In this document: positions 25,981-34,405 of the stretch, in pieces
Layout of the letters: every line of letters begins with the position of its first letter
Position numbering within the stretch: the stretch's first letter is position 1
Assembly: GCF_003693265.1 (NCBI RefSeq)
Contig: NZ_RDRE01000011.1
Coordinates: 1 to 64,000, forward strand
From: Corynebacterium gottingense
GTDB lineage: Bacteria; Actinomycetota; Actinomycetes; Mycobacteriales; Mycobacteriaceae
Direction of reading: 5' to 3'
Length of the DNA: 64,000 bases
The notes under the pieces: generated by a model
Database searches by the model: none
Seen by the model: the letters and a program-made list of their open reading frames with translations, nothing else
Told to the model about the DNA's origin: nothing
Program-made: the position numbers and the translations under genes

Positions 25981-26217
25981 ATGAGGAAGCATTACAAGGG
26001 CGACGACCCGAACGCGATCCACGAGGCGGCACAGCGTGTCGACGTGCCCCTGTCCGACTTCATGGTCCGCGTCTTCGCGGAAGAGCTACCTTTTGTGGAT
26101 TCCGTGGGCCGCGGGCGCATCTACGAGCTCCTCCGAGAGCACAAAGCATCAGGTAAACCGACTATCACGTCGCAGGAGGAACTGCCACAGGAGATCCGCG
26201 AGATCATGGACCTCTAA
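25981..26217 (+). CDS. small hypothetical protein (78 aa) upstream of dprE1
   Basis: The protein MRKHYKGDDPNAIHEAAQRV continues VPLSDFMVRVFAEELPFVDS and GRIYELLREHKASGKPTITS. It is charged, soluble and probably helical; I do not recognise a family. The start is fixed by the TAGGGT -10 box seven bases upstream. It precedes dprE1 by about 90 bases in the same direction and could be co-transcribed with it. Confidence 0.7.
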   Translation: MRKHYKGDDPNAIHEAAQRVDVPLSDFMVRVFAEELPFVDSVGRGRIYELLREHKASGKPTITSQEELPQEIREIMDL

Positions 26218-26308
26218 GACACGAGAAATAGATCACACCTTTCAATGAGGGAAGTTCGGCCTGTTGTGAGTAGGCTCGAAGAACGCAAGCTTTTCCACCT
26301 TTAGTTGT

Positions 26309-27706
26309 ATGAAGAGAAGCGGAGACATGGAACTTCACACCGAACTGAAATCCCTCTACGGTTGGGGCCGCACCGCGCCGTCCACGGCGCACGTGCTGTC
26401 CACCCCGGACGTGGACACCATCGCCAAGGCCGTCCAGGTGGCAGCCGAGAGCGGCCGCGGCGTCATCGCCCGCGGCATGGGCCGCTCCTACGGCGACCCC
26501 GCCCAAAACGGTGGCGGTCTGGTCATCGACATGCAGGAGCTCAACCAGATCCACTCCATCGACCCGGACACCGGCATCGTGGACGTGGACGCTGGCGTGA
26601 CCCTGGACCAGCTGATGAAGGCTGCTCTGCCCTACGGCCTGTGGGTCCCCGTCCTGCCCGGCACCCGCCAGGTCACCATCGGCGGCGCCATCGGCCCGGA
26701 CATCCACGGTAAGAACCACCACTCCGCAGGCTCCTTCGGCGACCACGTCGTCTCCATGGAGCTGCTCGTGGCCGACGGCCGCGTCCTCCACCTCGAGCCG
26801 GAGGGCGAGACCAGCGAACTGTTCTGGGCCACCGTCGGCGGCATGGGCCTGACCGGCATCATCCTGCGCGCCCGCATCAAGATGACGAAGACGGAGACCG
26901 CCTACTTCATCTCCGACACGGTGCGCACCACGACCCTCGACGAGACGATCGAGGAGCACTCCCACGGCCAGGAGGAGGGCTACACCTACTCCTCCGCGTG
27001 GTTCGACGCGATCTCCGCACCGCCGAAGACCGGCCGTTCCACCATCTCCCGCGGCTCGCTGGCCACCCTGGACCAGCTCAAGGAGTTCGCGCCGAAGCTG
27101 GCGAAGGACCCGCTGAAGTTCAAGGCACCGCAGCTGATGACGGTGCCGGACATCTTCCCGTCCTGGACCATGAACAAGCTGACCCTGTCCGCGATCGGTG
27201 AGGCCTACTACATGATGGGCGCGCCGTCGAAGAACGACATCAAGAACCTCACGCAGTTCTACCAGCCGCTCGACCTGATCGGCGAGTGGAACCGCGGCTA
27301 CGGATCGAAGGGCTTCCTGCAGTACCAGTTCGTGGTGCCCACGGACGCGGTCGAGCCGTTCAAGGACATCATCTACCAGATCCAGTCCTCCGGCCACTAC
27401 ACCGCGCTGAACGTGTTTAAGCTGTTCGGCGAGGGTAACCGCGCGCCGCTGTCCTACCCCATGAAGGGCTGGAACGTGTGCGTGGACTTCCCGATCCGTC
27501 CGGGCCTCAACGAGTTCCTCGACCGCCTGGACGACCAGGTCATGGAGTTCGGTGGTCGCCTCTACCTGGCGAAGGAGTCCCGCACCAGCGCAGAGAAGTT
27601 CCACAAGATGTACCCGGAGCTTCCCGGCTGGCTGAAGACCCGCCACGACATCGACCCGACCGGCGTCTTCGCCTCCGACATGTCCCGCCGCCTCGAGCTG
27701 CACTAG
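26309..27706 (+). CDS. dprE1: decaprenylphosphoryl-beta-D-ribose 2-oxidase DprE1
   Basis: This FAD-dependent oxidase of about 465 residues (VAO fold, D-arabinono-lactone-oxidase-type C-terminus) oxidises DPR to the 2-keto intermediate, the first step to decaprenyl-phosphoryl-arabinose. [15 protein letters not shown] at the N-terminus, [17 protein letters not shown] (FAD site) and [15 protein letters not shown] are clear. The Cys in the last motif (residue 391, or 385 from the internal start) corresponds to the Cys387 of M. tuberculosis DprE1 that benzothiazinones modify. The start is uncertain: ATG 26309 is given, and ATG 26327, with GGAG immediately upstream, is an alternative. dprE2 follows 13 bases later. 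Confidence 0.94.
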   Translation: MKRSGDMELHTELKSLYGWGRTAPSTAHVLSTPDVDTIAKAVQVAAESGRGVIARGMGRSYGDPAQNGGGLVIDMQELNQIHSIDPDTGIVDVDAGVTLDQLMKAALPYGLWVPVLPGTRQVTIGGAIGPDIHGKNHHSAGSFGDHVVSMELLVADGRVLHLEPEGETSELFWATVGGMGLTGIILRARIKMTKTETAYFISDTVRTTTLDETIEEHSHGQEEGYTYSSAWFDAISAPPKTGRSTISRGSLATLDQLKEFAPKLAKDPLKFKAPQLMTVPDIFPSWTMNKLTLSAIGEAYYMMGAPSKNDIKNLTQFYQPLDLIGEWNRGYGSKGFLQYQFVVPTDAVEPFKDIIYQIQSSGHYTALNVFKLFGEGNRAPLSYPMKGWNVCVDFPIRPGLNEFLDRLDDQVMEFGGRLYLAKESRTSAEKFHKMYPELPGWLKTRHDIDPTGVFASDMSRRLELH

Positions 27707-27719
27707 AAAGGAATCCCCA

Positions 27720-28484
27720 ATGCTGAATGCAGTAGGCCAAGCCCAGAACATTTTGCTGCTCGGTGGCACCTCAGAGATCGGTCTCGCGATCGTCTCCGAG
27801 CTCGCCTCCCGCGGCGGCAACCCCACCGTCACCCTCGCCGCGCGCAAGGGCTCTTCGCGTATCGACGCCGCGGTGCAGGAAGTCTCCGCCGCCGGCGCCT
27901 CCAAGGTGCGCCTCATCGACTTCGACGCCACCGACTTCGACGCCCACCCCGGCGTGATCGACGCCGCCTTCGAGGACGGCGACGTTGACGTGGCGGTCGT
28001 CGCGTTCGGCACGCTCGGCGACCAGGAACAGCTCTGGCAGGACCAGGCCGCCGCCGTCGCCTCCGCGCAGACGAACTACACCGCCCCAATCTCGGTCGGC
28101 GTACTTTTGGGCCAAAAGTTCAAAGCCCAAGGTCACGGCCACATCATCGCCATGAGCTCGGTCGCGGGACAGAAGGTGCGCCGCTCCAACTTTGTCTACG
28201 GCGCATCCAAGGCCGGCATGGACGGCTTTTACACCCAGCTCGGTGAGGCACTGCGCGACAGCGGTGTGAAGGTCACCGTGGTCCGCCCGGGCCAGGTCCG
28301 CACCAAGATGACCGAGGGCCTCGACGAGGCGCCGCTGACCGTGAACAAGGAGGACGTCGCTGAGGCTGCCGTCGAGGCTGCGCTTGGCGGCAAGTCCAAC
28401 GTGTTCGTGCACAAGCTGTTCGGCCCGATCTCCATGGTGCTCAAGGCCATCCCGGCCCCGATCATGCGCAAGCTGAACTTCTAA
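27720..28484 (+). CDS. dprE2: decaprenylphosphoryl-D-2-keto-erythro-pentose reductase DprE2
   Basis: This 254-residue short-chain dehydrogenase reduces the DprE1 product with NADH to decaprenyl-phosphoryl-arabinose, the only arabinose donor for AftA and Emb. The nucleotide motif LLGGTSEIG is at about residues 13-21 and the catalytic YGASKAG near 160, with the Ser in AMSSVAGQK. AAAGGA lies upstream of ATG 27720. The coding sequence contains an exact copy of the dispersed palindrome at 28103-28119, and another copy starts at its stop codon. Confidence 0.94.
   Translation: MLNAVGQAQNILLLGGTSEIGLAIVSELASRGGNPTVTLAARKGSSRIDAAVQEVSAAGASKVRLIDFDATDFDAHPGVIDAAFEDGDVDVAVVAFGTLGDQEQLWQDQAAAVASAQTNYTAPISVGVLLGQKFKAQGHGHIIAMSSVAGQKVRRSNFVYGASKAGMDGFYTQLGEALRDSGVKVTVVRPGQVRTKMTEGLDEAPLTVNKEDVAEAAVEAALGGKSNVFVHKLFGPISMVLKAIPAPIMRKLNF
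28103..28119. repeat. dispersed palindrome ACTTTT-N5-AAAAGT, exact copy inside dprE2
   Basis: This is one of seven exact copies in the window, the others starting at 19708, 28484, 29160, 30978, 32030 and 41007. Here it encodes part of LLGQKF without breaking the reading frame. Confidence 0.8.
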
Positions 28485-28494
28485 CTTTTCGGCG

Positions 28495-28528
28495 AAAAGT
28501 CCTGCCCCGGTTTCGGAGCAGGACTTTT
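28495..28528. terminator. bidirectional terminator after dprE2
   Basis: AAAAGTCCTGC at 28495-28505 pairs with GCAGGACTTTT at 28518-28528. It separates dprE2 from the convergent DoxX-like gene. Confidence 0.8.
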
Positions 28529-28529
28529 A

Positions 28530-28919
28530 CTATTTCTCGGGCAGGCCAGCGGCGTGGAGTGCCCCGGCGATAAGCGCCGGCTGGAAGAACAGGCGCGCCA
28601 AGCGCTTGCCGTCGGTGTCCAGCCCGAACCCGTCGTGACGCTCGGCGTACTGGCCGATGTTGCCCGGGAAGATCGCCGCATAGAACGCGGCGAGCGCGAC
28701 GCCCACCTCGCGGCGCCGCTTCTTCCACGCGAGCAGCCCCGCGCCAAGCGCGATCTCTGCCACGCCCGAGCCCAGGACCACGGCGTCCTTGTCCATGGGG
28801 AACCAGTTGGGCACCTGTGCCTGGAACTCTTCGCGATTGAAGGTGAGGTGGGAGATACCCGCGAACGTCATGGCGGACCCGAGGGCGATTGCGGTCAAAT
28901 TTTGGCTTTGCTTACTCAT
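28530..28919 (-). CDS. DoxX-like membrane protein
   Basis: This 129-residue protein has four hydrophobic segments. The pattern FAGISHLTF near the N-terminus, LGSGVAEIALGAGLL in the second helix, and FFQPALIAGALHAAG at the end is typical of the DoxX/YphA-like family of small integral membrane proteins, often linked to redox or stress functions. The start at 28919 has TAGTAT eight bases upstream on the minus strand, so it is probably leaderless. It is followed by nothing else on its strand before the terminator shared with dprE2. Function not assignable. Confidence 0.78.
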   Translation of the reverse strand: MSKQSQNLTAIALGSAMTFAGISHLTFNREEFQAQVPNWFPMDKDAVVLGSGVAEIALGAGLLAWKKRRREVGVALAAFYAAIFPGNIGQYAERHDGFGLDTDGKRLARLFFQPALIAGALHAAGLPEK

Positions 28920-28930
28920 GCGCGCCGATA

Positions 28931-30304
28931 CTAGTCCTTTGCCCTGCCGGTTTCCGCGAGCACCTTTGCGCGGAGACGGCCGGTGGCAACCACGGCACCA
29001 AGGCAGCCGACCAGAGCGAGCGCGATGAGCGCGCCGAAAAACAGTACGGTTGCGATCCCGTCGGGCGTTGCCCCGACCATGACCAGGCCGACGAGCACGC
29101 CTTGACCAAATCCCAGCAGCGCTGCGACCACCATCGGCACGCCAATTTCGCGCACCGCAACTTTTGTGTGAAAAGTTGGTGCCGCACCGATGAAGTGGAG
29201 CGACTTGGTCAGCTGCTTCTGCTCCACCACCGCGAGCGCCTGCGTCAGCAGGGTGAACAGCACCAGTAGTACCGCGCCGAAGAGCACCGTGATGGCGATG
29301 CCCTTGGGCAGATCTTGCACGATGAGCGCCTCCTCGGGGGCCACCTCACTTTCCGCGATGCCCTGGAATGCCCCGGCCACCCCGGCAGTGAACGCGACGA
29401 AGAACAGCGCGCTGCACCTGCGCCACGTGTTCTTCGCGCCGCGGCCCACTCGGCGCGTCGCTACGTAGTTGTACGCTCCTGGGATTCGGTAGCTTAGGCG
29501 CGCCACAATCTGGATCACTCCGACGGCGATCAGCGTGTTCACCACCAAGAACCCGATGAAGACGACGAGTGCTACCAGGATGTCCGCGAAATCGGCCTCC
29601 GGCGCGACCGGGTGTCGATCAAGCCAGATGTACAGAGCGATTGCTGCGGCGACAGCGCACACCGTGGTGATTATCTTCTGCCCGGGGTGCGGCACGCGCT
29701 TGGTCACGCCGAGCGGTGTGACCGCCACCTGCTGCAGCGCGCGCCACACGGAACCCGCGGCGAGCAGCGCGATGGCCGTCCACGCGATCGGCACGACCCA
29801 CCAGGTGAACATTTCCCAGGTGCCGATCTGTGCTCCTTGAAAGGAAAGCGCTGACCAGGCTGGCACGCTCGCTACGTAGGCCGCCGTGCCGATGCTCAAC
29901 CCGACGAAGGCCCTGCGTAGCGCCTCCAGGATCATCATGCCTCGCACCTCACCTGCGGTCGCGCCGATAAGCCTTAACACCGCTAGCTGTTGCTCGCGCC
30001 CGCTCAGGTCTGCCCGCGCCGCCTGCGTGAGCAGGGTGAGCAGGGTGGGGACGAGCAGCGCGCACGCGAAGAGCGCGAGCCCGATGTAGAGCAGCGGTAT
30101 GTCGATGTCGCCGCCGATGTCCGGGTATTGCCTGTCGCGCTCCACGAACATCCACGTGCCGCCGGCGAGGGTGCACAGCATCCACGTCGCGACCGCCAGC
30201 GCAACTACGGAAAGTGTCCGCACCCAGCGCTCGCCGGAATGCTTCTGCGCCAGCGCGTCCTTCGACTGCACGTTGGTCGCCTTGAGAAGTGTGGTTGCGC
30301 TCAT
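28931..30304 (-). CDS. FtsX-type ABC transporter permease
   Basis: This 457-residue protein has about eight to ten hydrophobic segments arranged as two FtsX-like units. Each has the cytoplasmic pattern E-x-x-Q-L-x-x-L-R/H-x-I-G (REQQLAVLRLIGAT; EQKQLTKSLHFIGAA). Such permeases work with a LolD/MacB-like ATPase in peptide or drug resistance and lipoprotein handling. Its ATG overlaps the TGA of the ATPase gene (ATGA), a clear operon. The pair is divergent from a two-component system, the layout of a self-inducing export/resistance module. An exact copy of the dispersed palindrome lies in the coding sequence at 29160. Confidence 0.88.
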   Translation of the reverse strand: MSATTLLKATNVQSKDALAQKHSGERWVRTLSVVALAVATWMLCTLAGGTWMFVERDRQYPDIGGDIDIPLLYIGLALFACALLVPTLLTLLTQAARADLSGREQQLAVLRLIGATAGEVRGMMILEALRRAFVGLSIGTAAYVASVPAWSALSFQGAQIGTWEMFTWWVVPIAWTAIALLAAGSVWRALQQVAVTPLGVTKRVPHPGQKIITTVCAVAAAIALYIWLDRHPVAPEADFADILVALVVFIGFLVVNTLIAVGVIQIVARLSYRIPGAYNYVATRRVGRGAKNTWRRCSALFFVAFTAGVAGAFQGIAESEVAPEEALIVQDLPKGIAITVLFGAVLLVLFTLLTQALAVVEQKQLTKSLHFIGAAPTFHTKVAVREIGVPMVVAALLGFGQGVLVGLVMVGATPDGIATVLFFGALIALALVGCLGAVVATGRLRAKVLAETGRAKD

Positions 30305-30966
30305 GCCGTCACCTCCGAGTGAATGAGACCGTCGCGGATCTCGATGCGCCGGTTACACCAGGCCGCGATCTTCGGGTCGTGCGTGACCAGGACGAGAGTG
30401 ACGCCGAACTTCTGCGCCACTGCCACGATCTCCTGCATCACCTCATGCCCGGTGGCCTGGTCCAGCGCCGCGGTCGGCTCGTCGGCGAAGACCACCTTCG
30501 GCGGGCCGGCGAGCGCCCGGGCGATCGCGACCCTTTGCGCCTGCCCGCCGGAGAGCTGGCCTGGGAACCTTGACGTGAAGTTCCCCAACCCCAGGCGGGT
30601 GAGCATGTCGTCCGCCTGCTCGTGGGCCTCTTTTCTCGAGGTGCCTCGCATGATCTGGGGTAGCGCCACGTTCTCGGTGGCGGTGAGTTCCGGCAGCAGC
30701 TGACCATCCTGAAAGATGAAGCCGAAGTGGTTGAGGCGAAGTTTGGACCGCGCGGCGTCGTCAAGCGCTGCGATGTTGGTGCCATCGAAGACCACCTCGC
30801 CGGAGTCCGGGGTGAGCACGCCGGACATGCAGTGCAAGAGCGTCGACTTGCCGGAGCCCGACGGCCCCATCACGGCGAGCGATTCGCCGGCTTGGACCTG
30901 AAGGCTCACGCCCTCGAGGACGCGCTGCCTGGTGAATGATTTTGTGATGTCTGTGAGAGTGAGCAT
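30301..30966 (-). CDS. ABC transporter ATP-binding protein (MacB/LolD type)
   Basis: This ATPase of 221 residues has Walker A GPSGSGKST near residue 35, Q-loop FQDGQLLPELTATENV, signature LSGGQAQRVAIARAL and Walker B VVFADEPTAALD, followed by the switch His in VTHDP. It pairs with the FtsX-like permease that overlaps its stop. ATG 30966 (MLTLTDITKSF) is chosen because GGA lies upstream and the family starts here; longer in-frame starts exist up to 31017. The upstream region carries a palindrome copy (30978-30994) and the 18-bp operator-like palindrome. Confidence 0.9.
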   Translation of the reverse strand: MLTLTDITKSFTRQRVLEGVSLQVQAGESLAVMGPSGSGKSTLLHCMSGVLTPDSGEVVFDGTNIAALDDAARSKLRLNHFGFIFQDGQLLPELTATENVALPQIMRGTSRKEAHEQADDMLTRLGLGNFTSRFPGQLSGGQAQRVAIARALAGPPKVVFADEPTAALDQATGHEVMQEIVAVAQKFGVTLVLVTHDPKIAAWCNRRIEIRDGLIHSEVTA

Positions 30967-31023
30967 GCTTCCATTCAACTTTTGGCCGAAAAGTTTCACC
31001 ATGGTGCTCGCGCCCAAAAATCG

Positions 31024-31041
31024 GGTAGTGCTAGCACTACC
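31024..31041. promoter_or_regulatory. 18-bp perfect palindrome in the divergent ABC / two-component promoter
   Basis: GGTAGTGCTAGCACTACC is a perfect palindrome ending four bases before the -10 box (TACTGT, 31046-31051) of the histidine kinase gene and 58 bases before the ABC ATPase start. A dimeric regulator, most simply the LuxR-type response regulator encoded next, is the likely ligand. Confidence 0.65.
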
Positions 31042-31059
31042 TCGCTACTGTATGCAGGT

Positions 31060-31752
31060 ATGAGGTGGAGGAAACGAGCGAGCAACGAGGCGACGGCCGC
31101 CAGACGAGTTCACCAGCTCACGGCGTCTCGGCGCAGGATCGCCGAGGCCTACGAGGTGGAGCGGCTGCGCATCGAGCGCGACCTGCACGACGGCGCGCAG
31201 CAACACTTCGTCGCCGCTGCGATGAAGGTGGGCGAGGCGCGGATCGACACTGACGGGAGCACCCGGGCGCTTCTCGACGACGCCGCGGCCGACCTCAAGC
31301 GCGGCCTGGAAACCCTGCGACGCACCGTCCGCGGTATCCACCCCAGCGAGCTCACCGACCGGGGCCTGGTCGCGGCGGTGGAGACTGCAGCTTCCCAGTA
31401 CGGCCCCCACGTGCGGGTCCGCGCCCCGCACCCACTGCCCGCCATTGACGCATCCGTGCTCGCCGCCGCCTACTTCTTCGCCACCGAGGCGCTCACGAAT
31501 GCGGCGAAATATGCGAAAGGGCACCCCGTCCACATCCTTATCACCTGCGACGACACGCTCAACGTCGTGGTCACGGACCAGGGCGACGGCGGCGCGCACT
31601 TCCTTCCGGGCGGCGGCCTCGACGGGATGCGCGAGCGCGTTGCCGCGTTCGGCGGAAACGTCGAGTTGAACTCGCCGGCCGGCGGCCCGACCACCGTCGC
31701 GGCGCGCATCCCGCTCTTACTTTTCCGCGGCGAAAGCGGGGTGGCGCTGTGA
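31060..31752 (+). CDS. soluble NarL-family sensor histidine kinase
   Basis: This 230-residue protein begins MRWRKRASNEATAARRVHQL. It has the HisKA_3 phosphoacceptor motif ERDLHDGAQQ near residue 45, then an HATPase_c domain with ATEALTNAAKYA (N box) and GGGLDGMRERV (G box). There is no transmembrane or sensor domain, so the signal must come from a partner such as the neighbouring ABC exporter or through the cytoplasm. The start is set by TACTGT eight bases upstream (leaderless). Its TGA overlaps the GTG of the response regulator gene. Confidence 0.88.
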   Translation: MRWRKRASNEATAARRVHQLTASRRRIAEAYEVERLRIERDLHDGAQQHFVAAAMKVGEARIDTDGSTRALLDDAAADLKRGLETLRRTVRGIHPSELTDRGLVAAVETAASQYGPHVRVRAPHPLPAIDASVLAAAYFFATEALTNAAKYAKGHPVHILITCDDTLNVVVTDQGDGGAHFLPGGGLDGMRERVAAFGGNVELNSPAGGPTTVAARIPLLLFRGESGVAL

Positions 31753-32402
31753 AGATTGTGGTTGCAGACGATTCCGCGCTGCTGCGCGAGGGCGTGGCCG
31801 GCCTGCTCACCCGGCGCGGCCACGACATCGTCGGCGAGGCCTGCGACGCCGAGGAGCTCGCCTCGCTTATCGACGCCACACCCCTCCCCGACCTCCTCAT
31901 CACCGATGTCCGCATGCCACCGAACATGCGCGACGACGGACTCACCACCGCCCTGGAGCTCCGCGAGCGCCACCCGGGCCTAAACGTGCTGGTCCTGTCC
32001 CAATACGTCGCCGCGCCGTACGCCCGCGAACTTTTCGGCCAAAAGTTCGGCGGCGGCACGGGCTACCTGCTCAAGGACCGGGTCGCCGAGGTGGCGGACT
32101 TCATCACCACCTGCGAAACCGTCGCCGGCGGCGGCGTGGTCATCGACCCGGAGGTGGCCAGCTCCCTCATGCACGCCAGCGCCCCGTGGCTGCGCGCGCT
32201 GACCCCGCGCGAGCTCGAGGTCCTCGAGCTCATGGCGGAAGGGCTGTCCAACGCCGAAATTTCGGCCAAACTTTTCCTCTCGTCGGCGGCGGTGGCGAAG
32301 CACGTCTCCAGCATCTTTTCCAAGCTGGGTCTCACCCCGGACGAGGACAATCGGCGGGTGCGCGCCATCTTGATGTTCCTGTCTGAGCGAGGTGTCGAGT
32401 AG
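31749..32402 (+). CDS. NarL/LuxR-family response regulator
   Basis: This 217-residue protein has a receiver domain (VVADDSALLREGVAGLL; phosphoacceptor Asp in LLITDVRMPP; Lys in GYLLKDRV) and a C-terminal LuxR helix-turn-helix (LTPRELEVLELMAEGLSNAEISAKLFLSSAAVAKHVSSIF). It starts at GTG 31749, overlapping the kinase stop by four bases. It probably controls the divergent ABC exporter through the palindrome at 31024-31041. An exact copy of the dispersed palindrome lies within it at 32030. Confidence 0.93.
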   Translation: MKIVVADDSALLREGVAGLLTRRGHDIVGEACDAEELASLIDATPLPDLLITDVRMPPNMRDDGLTTALELRERHPGLNVLVLSQYVAAPYARELFGQKFGGGTGYLLKDRVAEVADFITTCETVAGGGVVIDPEVASSLMHASAPWLRALTPRELEVLELMAEGLSNAEISAKLFLSSAAVAKHVSSIFSKLGLTPDEDNRRVRAILMFLSERGVE

Positions 32403-32433
32403 CACCCGCCAGGTTTGTGCGAAACTAGAGGGC

Positions 32434-34377
32434 ATGAGCACGACAGTTGCACCTGAAACTTCGGTAGACCCCACGTTTGGGCTGCGCACCACCGGCTATG
32501 AACCCGACGCACTTTCCGCGCGGAAGACGCTCATCCTCACCCTCGCCGCCGGGTTCGCGGCCGCCGCGGTGACCACACTCGCCTGGTTTGTGCTCCACTC
32601 CATCTCCCTGCCGGCGTTCAACCGGTCCATGTCCACGCGCGCGCTGTCCACGGCGGGCTCGTTTGTCATCCTCGGCGCCACCCTGGTCTGCTGCATCGGC
32701 TGGCTTCGCGGCAAGCGCACCTGGCCGAAGGCGGTGATGATGTATGTCACTGCCCCAGCGCTGGTGATCACCTCGCTGGCCATCCCGCTGGCGGCGACCC
32801 GCCTGTGGCTGGATGGCATCCAGGTGGACCAGGGCTTCCGCACCCAGTTCCTGTCGCGCATGACGGAGACCGCGGCGAACGCGGACATGAGCTACAAGGA
32901 CCTGCCCACCTTCTACCCAATGGGCTGGTTCTGGGCCGGCGGGCGCGTGGCGGACCTGCTGGGCATCCCGGGCTGGGAGGTCTTCCAGCCCTGGGCGCTG
33001 ATCACCCTGGCGGCGGGCGCGGCCATGCTCACCCCGATCTGGCAGAAGATCACCGGCTCGCTGCCGGTCGCGTGCACCATCGCCACCGTCACCACCGCGA
33101 TCGTCCTGACGGAGACGCCGGACGAGCCGTACGCGGCCATCGTCGCCATGTTCTTCCCCGCGGCCGCCATCATCGCCCGCCGCGCGCTCCTCGGCTCCCG
33201 CAACGCCATCATCTTCATGGTGCTCTACCTGGGCCTCTCCGCCTGCTTCTACACCCTGTTCACCGCGGTCGCCGCGCTGCTGGTGGTCGCGCTCGCGGTG
33301 GTGGAGTGCGTCATGCAGGACCGCAACTTCCGGGTGATCGGCCGGCTGTGCGTCATTGGCGTGTGCTCCATGGTCATCGCGCTGCTGAGCTGGGCACCGT
33401 ACCTCTACAACGTGCTGTTCGGCGACTACGAGGTGAAGTCCACCGCCAACCACTTCCTGCCGGAGGAAGGCACGGCCTACCCGCTGCCGTTCCTGTCCTT
33501 CTCCGTTATCGGCGTCCTTTCCTTCTTCGGTCTGATCTTTCTGGTGGTGCGCGCGGTGGACAAAGAGGTGGCGTCGTTAGGCATTGCCGCGATTGTTTGC
33601 TACGCCTGGTGCCTGGCGTCCATGTCCGCCACCCTGGTGGGCACCTCACTGCTCGGGTTCCGCATCGAGGTGCTGGTGATCGAGGTGTTCGCGACCGCGG
33701 GCGTGATCGGCGTGATGGACGCCTGCCTGGTCGGGCTGGACTACTTCTACCCGGCGCGGTTCTCCCCGGAGTCCATCCGCGGCATCATGGCCATCGTCAT
33801 GGTCGTGCTCGCCGGCGCGTGCCTGGCGTACGTGCAGCAGATCCCGGCCGAGAACGAGTCGCACATCGACCAGGCCTACGCGGATACTGACGGCTTCGGC
33901 GAGCGCGCCGACCGCTTCCCGCCCAACGCGGCGAAGTACTACGGCGAAATCTCGGAGCTGATCGAGTCGCACGGGCACGCCCCCAACCAGGCGGTGGTCT
34001 ACACCGATGAGATCAACTTCATGGCGTTCCACCCCTTCTTCGGCTTCAACGCGTTTACCAGCCACTACGCCAACCCGCTCGGCGAGTACGACCAGCGCAA
34101 CGACGCCCTGGCCGCCTGGTCGCAGCTGTCCTGGGACCACCCCGAGGAGCTCACCGCGGCCATCGACGGCGCGAAGTGGGAGCCGCCCGCCGCCTTCATC
34201 TTCCGCGGCGACGTGGACGACCCGGAGGCCGGGTTCAAGACGCACATCGCGCACGACATCTTCCCCAACCAGCCGAACGTCCGCTACGAGGGCATCTTCT
34301 TCAACCCGAAGGCGTTCGAGGGCGGCGACTGGGACGTGGAGCAGATCGGCCCGTTCGCGGTAGTGGTGCGTACATAG
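32434..34377 (+). CDS. aftA: galactan 5-O-arabinofuranosyltransferase AftA
   Basis: This 647-residue GT-C integral membrane glycosyltransferase (GT85) transfers the first arabinofuranose from decaprenyl-phosphoryl-arabinose to the galactan. About eleven hydrophobic segments cover residues 20-480, followed by a C-terminal extracytoplasmic domain of about 160 residues. Length matches M. tuberculosis AftA. ATG 32434 is preceded by AGAGG, and by GAAACT at -10 distance. The gene is separated from dprE2 by the DoxX/ABC/two-component insertion but immediately precedes emb, as in mycobacteria. Confidence 0.9.
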   Translation: MSTTVAPETSVDPTFGLRTTGYEPDALSARKTLILTLAAGFAAAAVTTLAWFVLHSISLPAFNRSMSTRALSTAGSFVILGATLVCCIGWLRGKRTWPKAVMMYVTAPALVITSLAIPLAATRLWLDGIQVDQGFRTQFLSRMTETAANADMSYKDLPTFYPMGWFWAGGRVADLLGIPGWEVFQPWALITLAAGAAMLTPIWQKITGSLPVACTIATVTTAIVLTETPDEPYAAIVAMFFPAAAIIARRALLGSRNAIIFMVLYLGLSACFYTLFTAVAALLVVALAVVECVMQDRNFRVIGRLCVIGVCSMVIALLSWAPYLYNVLFGDYEVKSTANHFLPEEGTAYPLPFLSFSVIGVLSFFGLIFLVVRAVDKEVASLGIAAIVCYAWCLASMSATLVGTSLLGFRIEVLVIEVFATAGVIGVMDACLVGLDYFYPARFSPESIRGIMAIVMVVLAGACLAYVQQIPAENESHIDQAYADTDGFGERADRFPPNAAKYYGEISELIESHGHAPNQAVVYTDEINFMAFHPFFGFNAFTSHYANPLGEYDQRNDALAAWSQLSWDHPEELTAAIDGAKWEPPAAFIFRGDVDDPEAGFKTHIAHDIFPNQPNVRYEGIFFNPKAFEGGDWDVEQIGPFAVVVRT

Positions 34378-34391
34378 CGCGTCAGTCACAG

Positions 34392-34397
34392 TAAGGT
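34392..34397 (+). promoter_or_regulatory. -10 box of a leaderless emb transcript
   Basis: TAAGGT lies eight bases before GTG 34406, in the short gap after aftA, suggesting that emb has its own start site besides read-through. Confidence 0.45.
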
Positions 34398-34405
34398 GAC
34401 TGTTC

